Assembly (NCBI GenBank): GCA_038049695.1
Contig: CP142459.1
Coordinates: forward strand, 70,612,501-70,676,500
Reading direction: 5' to 3'
DNA: 64,000 bases
Source: Cinnamomum chago
Taxonomy: Eukaryota > Streptophyta > Magnoliopsida > Laurales > Lauraceae
Shown here: piece by piece, positions 24,671 to 37,100 of the stretch
How the letters are laid out: the number at the start of each line of letters is the position of its first letter
Numbering within the stretch: position 1 is the first letter of the stretch
Translations under genes and position numbers: made by a program
Notes under the pieces: generated by a model
The model's database searches: none
The model's input: only the letters and a program-made list of their open reading frames with translations
What the model was told of the DNA's origin: nothing

Positions 24671-27600
24671 GCTTTCTTCTTCTTCATTCCTTTTGTGGTA
24701 CTTATTTTCTAATCATGTCTATAGCATCTTATGATGTTAGTAATAAAGACTAAACAGGCTTCAGTAGGTGCTTTCATAATGATATAATAACAGATCTCTG
24801 TAATATAATATTAATAATTAGAAAAAGAAATCATCAAGTGTCTCCAGCTATCCAACTTAGAGAAGTCTATCCCAAAGAATTCTCAAAAGTGTAGCCTACT
24901 TTTTTTTTTTTTCTGAGTCTCCAATTAAAAATCAAGTTGTCCCACCATGATTGGAGAGTTTCCCAATTATCACTATGACTGTAGTGGTTTTCACCATTGA
25001 ATGGAAATATTCTCCATTGAATTGAAACATGATTAGATCAAATGGTTAATCATGTCATCTGCATTGTTTCAATGCAGTGATGATTATCAATCTGATCAAA
25101 TTGGTGTCGAGCACACCTGCAATTTCAGGGTGAGAATTTGATCTGAGATTTCCTTTAAGGAGATGTGGCCCCAAAATGGAGATAACTAGGAAATAAACTG
25201 CAACCTGTGGTGTAGCCTGATACTGATCATTTCTCATCACAAAAGCTTTTGGTGATCCATGACCAGCAGATCCTATTAAATGTTCTTAAATCTGGCAACA
25301 AAGCCATCTCTTTATCATTGTGTTCATTCGAGCTTGATAGCACTTGGTGATGATACTCCATAGAATTAAATTCATCCTTATTATTATTGAATATGAAATT
25401 TAAGTCATTAAATCTTAGAGTTAAATTCTTCCTTATTATTATTGAATATGAATTTAATTCATCAATCCTACAGTGACTGTCCAGTTTCATAAGAAACACA
25501 CCAATATGCTATTCGATATGCCCTCTTACAACGTCACTGCTTCTGTACTTCAATGAGTTTTCTGAAAAATCTGCTAACCTTGTCATGAACTTAGTGTGAA
25601 ATAGTCCCAGCAGGTGATGGAAGAGTGCCTAAAATGACCTAATGAATTGAAATTGGATCAGAAATTTATATCTCACAACAAGATTCCTAATAATAATTGA
25701 TTCTCACATGTGAAAATACAAATCTGTATGACATAATTGAATTATTGAAGTTTATAACATGTTTTTGTTCTCAAGAAAAATGGAATACAGAAAAAGTTAA
25801 GTGTAGTTCATGAATTTTGATGCAAGTTTTGTTTGCTACAATACGTGTACATGCATTGGACTGAGCTTGAAACTAAAGCAGGTCAGAAGAAGGAAAATTG
25901 AAAAGACCATTTTGCTATGTGCTTTCTCACTAACCATTAAATTTCTTCAATGTTACAAAAATTCTAAAGATATCCTCAATTCATCTAGGGGAAAGGAACT
26001 ATTCTCATCATCACCACCACCACCAAAGCCTTATTCCTTCTATAGTTGGCATTACAAGGGAATTCTTATATGTTACAATGATGCCATTTTTATCCTGAAT
26101 CCTTCTAACTTGGAGAAATTAGTGCTTTCTAGCTGATTAACTAGAGTTGGTAGTTGAGTTACATTTAGAAATATGAATTCCAGCAAAAGACCTTTTGTCT
26201 CTCCTCAGCTGATTTTCAGGCTGTGTCTTGATTGCCAAGGATTCAGATGATTTATCTCAACAAAAAGAGCTTCTGAACAGATGGGAAAGTCTAGATCTAT
26301 TTTCCTTTGGAAGTAAACAGCCCTAAAGAATAAGAAGCTGTGAAGGATGTGGCTAGAATTGTTTTCATAATCTTCTAGAATTGCTTTCATAATCTTCTGC
26401 CTTTTGTGGCCTATGTTTTATGTGATCTTTAGCTTGGCTGTTGGCCACCATGGGGCATATTATTTAGACATTTGTAGGCTTTATTAGCATATTGTTCAGG
26501 ACAGCAATCGTTGGGATAGGGTTGACTAATTTTATACTCTTTCAGTCTTCTTTGATACGGCCTTGAAACCCAATTGTGTTAGGCCATATGGATCTGAATC
26601 TGTAATTTAGAAATCTTTAAATGGTTTATATTATTATGACACTTCTTATCAGGAATTCTCTGTTTCTTCTATAAAAATGAGAGATACCGGAGGTGGAAAT
26701 GAAGATCAGCTTGCCTTGATAAACCCAGAGAATGAAGGAAAGGTGACCAATAGAATTATTCTTCCTGCTTTCTTTTGTGGCAAGCAGTTGCCGATATGAA
26801 GTATGATAAGCCACTCAAGTTATGGCTTTGCATACATTTTAGAACATAAATTTTCCTGGAGCAATGCGCACACCAGTGGCAAAATTATTGAAGAAAGTAG
26901 AGAAAGGCAACACAGGGAGCATAGCTGATATTCCCAAGCACAGTAAGAAGGTGATTATACCTATCTTTTTTATTTTCTTATGTATATGCTCATACACTAT
27001 ATGCATGATCTGTTATGGGGAAAATAGGGATGTAAGATGAAATTGTATTTAGATGCTTTGTTTGTTGACTTTTAGCAATGCTAGGTTCTAACCCCAGATC
27101 GATGTACTATGGGGAAGAATACATACAGGTGGAGGTTGTGGTGATGATGATTTGTTGACTTTATGCCACAATGAACAAATTCCAATGGACTACATGAATT
27201 TTTATTTTATTTTATCATATTTTTTGAATGGTGATAAATCAATGAAATCAATTATAGATCTCTAGCACTATCGGCAATTTTAATTCAAGATTTTTCATGT
27301 ATTGACTACAATGCCAACATTGGTTCAACTGTGTGGTTCTTTTCTTTACGCTTTTGGAGGAAAATGTGGCAGGTAACTCGGCATGAATATGAGGTTGAGA
27401 CTTCTAATGGGAGAACAATTACAAAGCGTCGAAAAACAAAGAGTACTGTTATGTTTGGGGTGGGTATTTCTCACCCAGAACTACCACTTCAATATGAAAC
27501 CAGATATTCACAAAAGTTTAACTTTGATTTTACTTTTACTAGCAAAAAAAATACTTTGATTTTACTTTTGCTTCATCTATGTCATTTCAGGATCCAGCAA

Positions 27601-28350
27601 TTCATAAAAAAGCGAAGAACTTCAAGACTCCCGATGTCAGAAAGTCACAGAAGGTATTGTAATACTTTTATTAGATGCCTCACCTAGAAGCCGGGTATTT
27701 ATTATCACCAAAGATCCCATTAGGCTGAATGATTTCTTAATGAATAGGAAAAGATAGGAGAGGTTGATTTATGTTTACAAACGTTTACAACATGCAATTT
27801 AAGTGGATGGTAAACAAGCCATCTCTTTCATAAAATGATGTCCATCTTGATATATTTTGACAATTGACCTACCATGGTAAATGACACTAATGTTTAACCA
27901 ATAGTGCTCACACTGTCACACAGTACTGATGAGCATAGTGTAGTGCTTAAATCAGTGAAACATGCCCTTCATCACTGATAAAAAGAATAATGAGAAATGC
28001 TAGCACATAAGCTTCTAAATATGGAAGCACCAATTCCTAGAAACAAAGTTTACAGCAGAGAAACCATTTATTTTGTTATCTTTATAAACAACCCGGTGGC
28101 AGAATTTCATGTAAGATCCTTTTTGTAATTTGTACATTGACATATTCTGAGGTATCTTAACAAAAAGTTTTTTAAAAAAAAGGAGAAAAACACTACAGCA
28201 CTATCTATCTGCTGCACAACTATACTTAGCAATGCATGCTCTCCTATTCAGGTAATGAAGGGAGCTCATTCACGCCCTTCAAATATAGGCGACTTGTTCA
28301 CAGAGGGGTCTCTGAATCCTTATACTGATGATCCTTACGCATTTGATTAG
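17751..28350 (+). CDS. ZYP1: ZYP1 synaptonemal complex transverse filament protein (18 exons)
   Basis: Eighteen exons join in frame to 870 residues, the length of Arabidopsis ZYP1: 17751-17892, 17988-18037, 19014-19221, 19310-19435, 20253-20351, 20692-21368, 21453-21701, 21783-21911, 21993-22061, 22161-22271, 24018-24125, 24223-24333, 24407-24493, 26653-26742, 26843-26950, 27373-27459, 27591-27653, 28252-28350. All introns are GT-AG. The N-terminus [16 protein letters not shown] and [15 protein letters not shown], the central [16 protein letters not shown], and the C-terminus [20 protein letters not shown] match ZYP1 closely. Residues about 50-700 are one long coiled coil; the basic C-tail ([10 protein letters not shown]) binds the chromosome axis side. 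The protein zips homologous chromosomes together in meiotic prophase and shapes crossovers. Introns 10 and 13 are about 1.7 and 2.2 kb and carry repeats. No break is seen in the coding frame. Confidence 0.97.
22580..22850. repeat. Dispersed repeat, copy 2, in ZYP1 intron 10
   Basis: Shares ordered blocks with 7450-7740, such as GATATGAAACTA, CATTAATACAA and GGGGCCCACAA. It lies next to a TA/CT microsatellite (about 22488-22565) and is followed by a stretch with CACACCTCATTTACACATGTG, related to the element at 62.1-63.5 kb. Confidence 0.6.
23190..23251. repeat. 30-bp tandem duplication in ZYP1 intron 10
   Basis: The unit TTTTTAACCACTTATGGTATGGCCCTTAG occurs twice in a row with almost no differences, indicating a recent local duplication. 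Confidence 0.9.
24615..24667. repeat. (GA)n microsatellite in ZYP1 intron 13
   Basis: About 26 uninterrupted AG dinucleotides, well inside the intron and away from both splice sites. Confidence 0.97.
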
Positions 28351-30721
28351 AGGTGATTGCCAGTTTATATTTTTAAAAGGATTGGGCTTCAAAAGGACAC
28401 TTTATTCGTTCTTTTAACATATGTACAAACTACAATGCATTTCTGTAAAGTCAGTTTTTCATGCTTCAAGAGTTTCCATTTTCCAGGGAGCAGATCTTAG
28501 GATATGCAGCATTCTAGTCAAAAGTAACATCAACTTGATGGAGGAAATTCAATCCTTATACTGTACAGTACTTACAGGGGATCCAAAGAATGAGTACATC
28601 ATCGCATGTAAATGGTCATGAAAGGATCACTTTGCTTCTTGTCCTGGGATTATTTTGCAGATGAAAACTTGATATCTTTTAGCTAGTGTGGAGCTGGTCA
28701 AGGAAACTGTACATATGCCAGGAAGATTCAACAATATGGAAAATTGTAAAATGGATGATGTGGTAGATTGCTATTCATGATTCCTTGATTCAAACATGTA
28801 GGTCAGGTGGACGCTTATGGTGCCCGCGCTTATACATGGATCTTAATAGTAGTTGCATATGTTTAAACTACAGTCGATTTTAGACCGGTTTGGTAGATGG
28901 TTGGGTGAGCCATCATCCATTTGAAAAGGTTGGCTAACCTCCCAGGGTAACGCTGTCACCCTGTTTCATGAGATTAATTCTTACCTTTGATACTTAGTGC
29001 ACCACATGGGATTCAGCAGTTCCAATAGTCATAAATGAGCGAGCTTAAATTTCGTTAGAATAGAATGGAGGATTTTATCTTTTAGAGGAGATCAGGCAAC
29101 TTCTTTCGATGGCATCTCCTGCGCTGCGTAGCCTGGTCATATCCATGTGTTCTAACCCCTGGCCATTTGTCTTAATCAACCCATATAATTGCAGCATACC
29201 CAATTGGAATAATGCCTCGGCAGATCCGATACCAACACGTGGGCAGCAGGGCAGGGCAGGTGATTGATAAACAGCATCAAAGAGAATTCCAACCCACTAT
29301 GTAAAACGCTGTATCTCAATTCTCACTTGCAATATGGGTTCAATCTCAGGGGGGCTCATCATAAGTCCATGTCCATCCTTCCCAACCACCGATCTCGCAT
29401 CTATTTCACCTCCCCAACCCACCACCCATGATGTCTCTGTAAAAGCTACTTACCTTTCTCCTCCACCCTCATCCTTTATAAGAATTGCAACTGCAGAAAT
29501 CTCACAAAATCAGCACCCACATGCCTCACGGCTCACACTATTACCACAATCTCCTCCGAGGGAAACCGGCAATGCGTTCCCTATTGGCATGACCAATACA
29601 GTCCCACCACTCCTAGGTACCTACCTCACTGTTTCTATGTATGTGGGCCATCATTTCACTTATGCGTGCTCTCTTGGATCCCAATCTCATTTGGTGGGAT
29701 CCTTGTGCGTGCTCTCTCGGATCCTAATTTCATATGCTGGGGTAATAAAAACAAAAACCAATGAGCATCAGGATGTTTAGTCCATATATTAAGAATGAGT
29801 TATGCACTTATGCTACAGTAAAAGTGCCATACATGTCATCAATGTTACATATATCATATCTGATTCTCTCTTCTAAATACTCTCCTACAAACGTGGAACT
29901 CTTAAAATACTAAAAAATCAACAGAAACTCCCCTTTTGAAATACGGTAGTTTTTATAATTTCCCATTAAGTACTCATAGGTTCATGATTTTATATAAAAG
30001 AAAAAAACTCAAAAAATATAAATCAAGCGCATCTAACAGTTTAGATGTACTTATTTACTCACGAAAACAGTGATTTTAATCAATATGGTAATGTATTTCT
30101 CATATGTAACACTGGCATATGAAAACCCATTTTCCCATCAATCGCATGAAGGTAGGTTGATGACGCCTAAATAATCCAAGTCTACTATTAAAAAAATTGT
30201 CTTCTTATATTTCAAACATAACATTATTTTCTTTCATTTTTTTATTTTATAACGTTATATTTGTATTCCGAATTAATAAAAAAACTAAATAATCCAAGTC
30301 TGATATTGTAAAATAAAATAAAAAAACGTCTTGTCACTCTCAAAGATCACATTATTTTCTTTTGACTTTTTTATTTCCTGATAATATATTTTTATACCAA
30401 GTTATTTTTTATTTCCTAGGATTATTTATTTTTTATTATTATTATTATTTGGTAAGTTAGCCTATTTATCATGAATGACAGTCTTTAAACTTGAACATGC
30501 AGGGTGGGCATTGTGTGATACCAAGGTGGCAAAACTACTCAACCTGCGGGGTTTTAGCAATTATTTAATAATATTATATAAAGATATATTTTCATCATTT
30601 TTTGGAACCTATTTTGGAGACAATGCTCCAAAGAATTTTAAGTTATCGTTTAATTTCCAGCTAAAGGGATTGAGACCTTGTCAACCTCTTATATGAGGAA
30701 AAATGACATGTTAGATAGTGA
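28351..30721. other. ZYP1 3' region and spacer
   Basis: The first few hundred bases are presumed ZYP1 3' untranslated region. A 148-codon ATG-initiated open frame at 29334-29780 is Pro/Ser/Thr-rich and matches no family I know, so I do not call it a gene. The rest is AT-rich without recognisable features. Confidence 0.4.
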
Positions 30722-30729
30722 GGTAAGAG

Positions 30730-31598
30730 CATGATTTAAAATATCGGCCGATACTAATACATATTGGTATCGGTCGATACCGGTCTTGGACTCACTATCA
30801 CAATAAATCACCAAAGTATCGGCTGATACAATCGATATTTTAAAATATCGGTTGTATCGGCCGATATTTATAAAAAAAAAAAAAAAAAAAAATGGATGAA
30901 GACGAGAAGAGCTTGACCTTGTTCTCTTGTATCATTGCATGAAGGTTGCATAAAAAAAAAGGAAAAACAAGAGATGGGCCAACTCTTAATTTGACCATCA
31001 TAAGAGATGGCCAATTGTTAATTAGACCCTAATAAAGGTTAGATCCTAATTTGACTCTTCTTCTTCTTGAATGGGCCCCTAATAAATTTTAACCAAAGAA
31101 GAGTTGGGCCTCAACAAATTTTAGTGAAATTTAAGTTGGGTATGCTATTTGATTAGTAAGAAAATATGTGAGTAAAGTTTTAAGAGAAATTCAGATTTTT
31201 ATTGTGGTCAATTGAACATTTGGCTAAGTCATATTGATCTTGTCAAATTGGTAGTTAATTTGAGTGGTTTGGATGTTAGATTTGATCTATATTAATTAAT
31301 TTATAAACAATAAGGATGGGGCCGAAGATTACACACTAAACTTAATATAATTAATTATTAAAGATTAAATAACTATACAAGATGTTATGGCTTAATGGGA
31401 CTAATATTTTATTTTAAAGTGTGTATTAATGAGAAAAGGCATTGTTTTTTAACATTTTTTAATATGTTAGATTTTTTCTTTTTTTATGGTTAAAAAAAAA
31501 AGTTTACGCTGCGACGACCGCGACCGACCGCAAATCATGACCGGTACCAATATCATATCGATTTTTTAAATCAACCAATACAGATATTTTAAACCATG
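30730..31598. mobile_element. Nonautonomous DNA transposon with ATCGGCCGATAC-rich ends
   Basis: The 869-bp unit has inverted ends CATGATTTAAAATATC at the left and CATGGTTTAAAATATC on the reversed right end. It is flanked by the imperfect direct repeat GGTAAGAG(C) at 30722-30730 and GGTGAGAG(C) at 31599-31607 (one difference). Near the ends the palindromic motif ATCGG(C/T)CGATAC recurs several times. There is no open frame of note. An 8-bp reading of the duplication would suggest hAT and a 9-bp reading would suggest Mutator; the sequence alone does not decide. Confidence 0.65.
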
Positions 31599-31703
31599 GG
31601 TGAGAGCCCTCGTTCCTAATCACTGCACCAAGCTGGAAAAGAAGTCAAACTCTTTTATTAAAGAGTACAAAAAGAACTTTGTATGGTCAAACTCCCTAGC
31701 TTT

Positions 31704-32130
31704 TAGAGGTGTACATGGTCAGTTCAGATTGGTTTAGAGGGAAAACCATTAACCAAATCGAATTCATCGATTTTCTAGTTTTGCAAACTGAACAAAACTG
31801 CCCATGTGCACAAGCCGAACCGAACAGAAAAGAACTGATTCGGTTCGATTATGGTTATTTTATTTTATTTTTTATTTTTTTTAAAAAGCAAAAAAATGAT
31901 AGTTCAATTATTGAGGGACGTTGAACTTCAAGTAATGAAATGAGAGTTCGAGTCTTTTTTAAATAATTTTTTTATATATATTTTATAAAAATATATATTT
32001 ATATAATCAGTTTGATTCGATTTTGTCAGAGCGATTTACCGAACCAAACGATTTGAAAATAATTCGAACTATGGCCGAACCGATATAACATTTGATGCTC
32101 AAACTAGTTCGTGGCAGTTCACATGTCAAT
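31704..32130 (+). mobile_element. hAT-like MITE relic with GGTTCGGTT-type interior
   Basis: Begins TAGAGGTGTACATGG, a terminus typical of plant hAT MITEs, and has an interior of repeated aaccgaac/ggttcg motifs. The right end (around TTCACATGTCAATTC) is only a weak mirror of the left, and no target duplication is readable, so the end is approximate. Confidence 0.45.
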
Positions 32131-33084
32131 TCACTTTATTCAATGCATCCGATGTGAGATTCCCATCTCCATCTATACCTACCGCACTCCCATTTTTTCT
32201 AGTGGGCCCATCAGGTCCACTGAAATGGAAACGGATGCCTTACGTGTGCTGACGCAGGAAAAATCACAGCCATCCATCAGGGAGGTGGTTGGACCAAAGT
32301 GCTTGAACGGTTGTGATCTCTTTATAATGATGAATGTAGTAGAATAAAGAGGTAAAAATGGACAGACAGAGAGAAATAAGAGCAGATCATAGCTTTCAAT
32401 TGTACACCGATTTCCCTGGTTTTTTGTATCGGAATTTGGAGAATTTATATCGCCGGAGTCTGTGAACACCCCAACATAGTAGAGTTTTAAAATCAGCCTT
32501 TGTATTTGGGCATCAACCAATTTCACAAAAAGGCAAATGGGTTGAAATTCTAAAATCCTCCAAAACATTCAAGACCATGGTTGAAATTTTAAAATCATTG
32601 TAAAAAAAACGTAGCGTTTACAAAATGACAAAAGATAATGACGTCATATCATGTCCAAAAAGCCACAGCATGATAAATTCTTATCAAAAACTCCAGAAAA
32701 GTAACAAAGCAGGAGGATGCAGACTTACCACCTGTTAAAATAAGTTCCATATGCATTTATAGCCATTGATGCAACCCAACTTGGTTTTTTTTTTTTTCTC
32801 TATCATGGTTATCTAAAATGTTTCTTATGTTGATGTGTAAGAATGTCCACAATAAACATTTCATTTGAAGGGCATACATTTTCCAAGTGTAATTTTTTGT
32901 GATGACTTGCAGCACTAATTTTCATTAGTGTGTTTTTATATGATAATTAGATCAACAGGCATTTAACATTCCAAATGTCCTAATATAGAGGGCGGATAAA
33001 ACCAGACTCACTACCATCCAACAGATAAATGACAGAAGAAAAGGCATTTTGTAGATGGAGCTGCAAGAGGGAAATCAGGCCACT
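32131..33084. other. AT-rich spacer, no gene seen
   Basis: Two overlapping open frames in opposite directions (32111-32347 and 32179-32568) have no family character. Nothing else is recognised. Confidence 0.5.
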
Positions 33085-33540
33085 TATTGGTGGTGTACTT
33101 CGTAATAGTAAAAGTGATATTTTATTTATGTTTTCTAAGCATGTGGGTGCTCTGTGATTTCAATGAAGCAGAGATGTTAGCTATCCTAGAAACTCTTTGG
33201 TGTTTCTCGAGACTATTTCATTGTGAGCTTATTATTGAAAGTGATTCTTCTAATGCCATTACGTAGGTGTCTAATCAGAAGGTAAACCCGTAGAAATTCC
33301 AATTTCTTTTTAATGAAATTCATCTTCTATCTTCTAGTTTCGGCGTGGTCTTCCACCATGAACTTAGATCAACCAACTCTTTCGTAGATGCTTTGGCCAA
33401 GCAAAGGGTTGATATGTCATCTCCTTGGAGGGCGAGGGCAATGTAATGTAATGATTGGATAATTGAGGGTGCATTCCTCTTGTACTTTTTTTAAAAATTT
33501 TTGCTTCTTTCTTGTGTCCGTTTCGTCTTTTAATATAAAA
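33085..33540 (+). pseudogene. Relic of a LINE RNase H domain and 3' end
   Basis: In pieces across frames this reads as the plant RNase H-like domain found at the 3' end of L1-type LINEs: GGVLRNSKSDILFMFSKHVG, then a shifted stretch DFNEAEMLAILETLWCFSRL, then ELIIESDSSNAI, and finally FHHELRSTNSFVDALAKQRV. The catalytic-type acidic positions E (in NEAEM) and D (ESDSSNA) and the late D (VDALAKQ) can be seen. Two TAG codons stand where family members have TGG, and frames shift at least twice, so it is a dead fragment. An AT-rich tail follows. No reverse transcriptase part is present. Confidence 0.75.
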
Positions 33541-33548
33541 TTTTGTTA

Positions 33549-33700
33549 GGAGGTGCTCTTGTAAGAGACACTTTCACCTTACTATGAAAGATAAGGTGAG
33601 GGACCTCACATCCATATCTAATGTAAACAACTTAAATGTGAGGGCCCCCATCTTATCTCTCATAATAAATTAAGAGTGTCTCTCTCACGAGCACCTCCCA
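33549..33700. mobile_element. 152-bp foldback MITE with 9-bp TSD
   Basis: Both ends carry GGAGGTGCTC followed by GAGACACT, in inverted orientation, and the mirror extends most of the way to the centre (TATGA.AGATAAG and CTCACAT blocks on both arms). The 9-bp repeat ATTTTGTTA flanks it at 33540-33548 and 33701-33709. The length of the duplication points to Mutator-type transposition. It landed in the AT-rich tail of the LINE relic, about 430 bp upstream of the STP start codon. Confidence 0.8.
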
Positions 33701-33745
33701 ATTTTGTTACCGAAAGGAAAAAACTAAAATAAAATGAGTTCACTC

Positions 33746-33816
33746 AAAAGTAGTAGTTAGTGCTGTGTGCAGATTGAAGCGAAAAGTAGTAGTTAGTGCT
33801 GCGTGCAGATTGAAGC
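33746..33816. repeat. 35-bp tandem duplication upstream of STP
   Basis: The unit AAAAGTAGTAGTTAGTGCTG plus 15 bases occurs at 33746-33780 and 33782-33816 with a single difference. It lies about 310 bp upstream of the STP ATG, in the likely promoter. Confidence 0.95.
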
Positions 33817-34128
33817 AGCTCCAGCGCTACTTTGGAAAGTCCAAACAAACAGAAAGAGAGCTGAGACTGGAAGACAGAACGTGCTCCTGACTCCAACTAC
33901 CATCAACCATCATTATTTTATGCCTCTGTTTTGTTTTTTTCACCTTCTTTTCCTCCCAGTACTCCTTCTTTCACCTTTTTCCATTTGTATTATATTAATT
34001 AGTCAACTAACCCCATTCATCTGATAGAGGCCTTTTCCCTACATCCAAACCAGCAATTACCTGCAAATCCATCTATTAATCTTAGGCACTTGAAACAAGA
34101 AACAGTTGCAACAGCTGAAAAGAAGAAG

Positions 34129-37100
34129 ATGGCTGGAGGGGCTTTCGCCGTCAACGGCGAAGGGAAGGAATACGGCGGAAAGCTAACGGTTTCCGTGATC
34201 ATCACCTGCATCGTGGCAGCCTCTGGTGGTTTGATCTTTGGATATGATATTGGAATTTCAGGTTGGTTGGTACTGGGTTTCTATTCTTTGGTGTTTTTGT
34301 GTTTCATGTGATCATGGGGTTGTTTTTCTGTTTTTGTATTTTGGTCCTCTTTCTTGGAAGGATTGGTGTTTTTGAGATGGAAAGTTTTGGCTGAGGGGAT
34401 TTTCCTACTTTGGGTCCTTTTGGCAATTATTTCTGTGGGGGAGGATAAATTTTCCTACTTTGGGTCCTTTTGGCAATTATTTCTGTGGGGGAGGATAGCA
34501 CGTGAAGGAGAGATAATTTAGTCACCATTGTACATAGGAAACACATGAAGAAGCAGCATTGGGATCCCAACAAGATTAGGGGACGAGGATTTTTATTTGA
34601 GGGGTGCGATCCAATCATGTAATTGGATTTTGGAGGCTGACACAAGATTTTCATTGCCTCCACGTGGATGTACTTCATCCGCCCCCACGTCAGGCTTCTT
34701 TTTGTAGGGTCCAATAAAATTATGTAGGTGTTTGTTCAGAGAAATTGATGGCAGGAATTTCGAATCCCAGAAAAAGGGGTACCAGTTGGAACTTAACTGG
34801 AGCACTTGCTGTCTGAAAATTCCTTATTTTATTAGTGGTATCCCAAATTTTGATCTTCCAAGTTCCAAGTATCTCTGGATTCAGCTGGACAGCTGCAATT
34901 GAGGGAATGGAATATTCCCAGTCCTCCATACAGGCTTTAAAATAATATCTCCCAGAGTCACACGGAACTGGCAACAATGAAGTCAATGGTAAGTAGACTG
35001 AGTGGTCAGTCTGCGGACAATTAAATTAAATGAGAAAGCTCAGAGGAGACGAAAGTGTCTAATATAAATTAGAACTTACATATAGCAAGTCAAAATGAAT
35101 GAATCCATGGTTAGATTTCTGAAAGTGGTGTGCAGTTATTACTAGACCCAAACCATAGAAACCTAATTAATGGGTTTGGTCCGGGTCCAAGTGGGTTCGT
35201 ATCTTTGCATCCACACCCAGATATAACTGGGTCAGGTCAATTACTACCCAGGTTTTTTGTCCATGGACTATACCTTTGATAGAATATTAATGTTAATATT
35301 ACTACTAATGATGACTGAGTCAACTTGATCACTATACTAATTGAATCTGTCAAGTTGTGGGCATTAGAAACATTATCTCCAGGTCATGTTAGGTTGGGGC
35401 TCACTTCTAATGTAAACCCATTTACAAGCTCAGTTTGAAATATAGGAAAAATAAATAAGAGACTTCTAGTAATGTCCTTGTTGCATTGCATTGATGATTA
35501 TATGAGTTTGTTTTGTTCCTATGATTCTATTTCAGGAGGAGTGACCACAATGCCATCATTCCTTAAAAAGTTCTTCCCAACAGTGCTTAGGAAGAAGGAG
35601 GCAGCTCAGAGGGATGAGTATTGTGTCTATGATAGTCAAGTGCTCACTGCATTCACTTCCTCTCTATACATTGCCGGCTTGTTTGCATCCCTAATGGCCA
35701 CTCGTGTGACTAAGACCATTGGACGGCAGATGACCATGCTACTTGGTGGGGTCACCTTCCTAAGCGGTGCGATCATCAACGGCGCTGCGATGAACGTTGA
35801 GATGCTCATCTTGGGCCGCATTTTGCTTGGATTTGGAGTCGGATTCACAAATCAGGTGGGTCGCCAATGACTATGGCCTCATCGTAAACATTCAATGGAG
35901 CTAGGGTGAGGTGAGGCCCATTGAGGAGTGGGCTCCATCCGAGGGGGAATATTGAAAAGTATTTCCGTTGCCTTTACTAATGCGTTGGGGTTTTCGTAGC
36001 AATAGCTAGCTAAAAAAATTCAAGATGGTATTAGAGTCAACCAGTCTTGAGTTCGAATCCCAGGAGTAACAACTCGGCGCAAAAAAAAAATGCGGGTTGC
36101 CAAAAGTGCGCCGGCTGGGTTCCCCTGAGGGAGAGTATTAAGGAGTGGGCTCCATCCAAGGGGGAATATTAAAAAATATTTCTACTACGTCTACTAATGC
36201 CTTGAGGTTTTGGCAGCAATGGCTCGCTGAAGCAATTCAAGAAGACCCACTTCAGATTAATGATCCACTGGAAAAGGGACTATCTGATGAAAGAGCAATG
36301 ACCCATTAGCCTTGCTTTTTTAACTGGGGAAAACAAAGGGTCGGGTCGGGTAGGTTCTGGTGGAGACCATGGTGCACATGGACTAGAACCAGAATTAGGT
36401 CCTCACGTCTGTGAAATCAATGGACCTGAATTGGAACCAAATTTATGCAAAGCGCATTAGTGGACCTGAACCAAATTTATAAATGACCCAAATGTCTAAC
36501 TATACCTGGCTTTATCAGCTTGGGTCCCTCTAGTTAGGGTGATCATCTGCCAGGTTGTGACATATCCAAGCCTAGCCGCAGGCCCATATCCATTCTAACC
36601 CTGAGATATGTCATAATTTGCATACCTTGATCCCACTTAATTAGTCAATTGGGCCGGGCTAGCCGGCTTCACTAAACTAGAAGCAATAAGGAATAAGGTT
36701 TGGACCTATCTTTTTCAGGCTAGGATTTGGACTGTCTATCACACATCCAAGTCTAGCCCAAATATAAAACCGACCAAAGTTTTTGATCTAGGTTCAGCCC
36801 AATTACTAAAACTTGGCCCAAGATTTCCTGGGCCGGACAATAAGAGCCCCCTTCTTCGGGTATTTGCAGACCCGTTTCAATCCGATTTTCTCCATTTATT
36901 TGCAGGCCACTCCTATATACCTCTCAGAGATGGCCCCCTCCCAATATCGGGGTGCCTTCAACACGGGCTTCCAGTTTTTTATCGGAATTGGTGTGGTCAT
37001 TTCCAACCTTATCAACTATGGCACATCTCGGATCTCTAATTGGGGCTGGCGCCTGTCCCTGGGCCTGGCCGCTGTACCCGCGGCGATCATGCTAATCGGG

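Noticed and set aside
25810-26136. 108-codon frame in ZYP1 intron 13
   Set aside because: Lies within an intron of a complete gene and has no recognisable domain.
29334-29780. 148-codon ATG open frame after ZYP1
   Set aside because: Pro/Ser/Thr-rich translation with no domain or family resemblance, no supporting exon structure, and length within chance for a locally GC-richer stretch.
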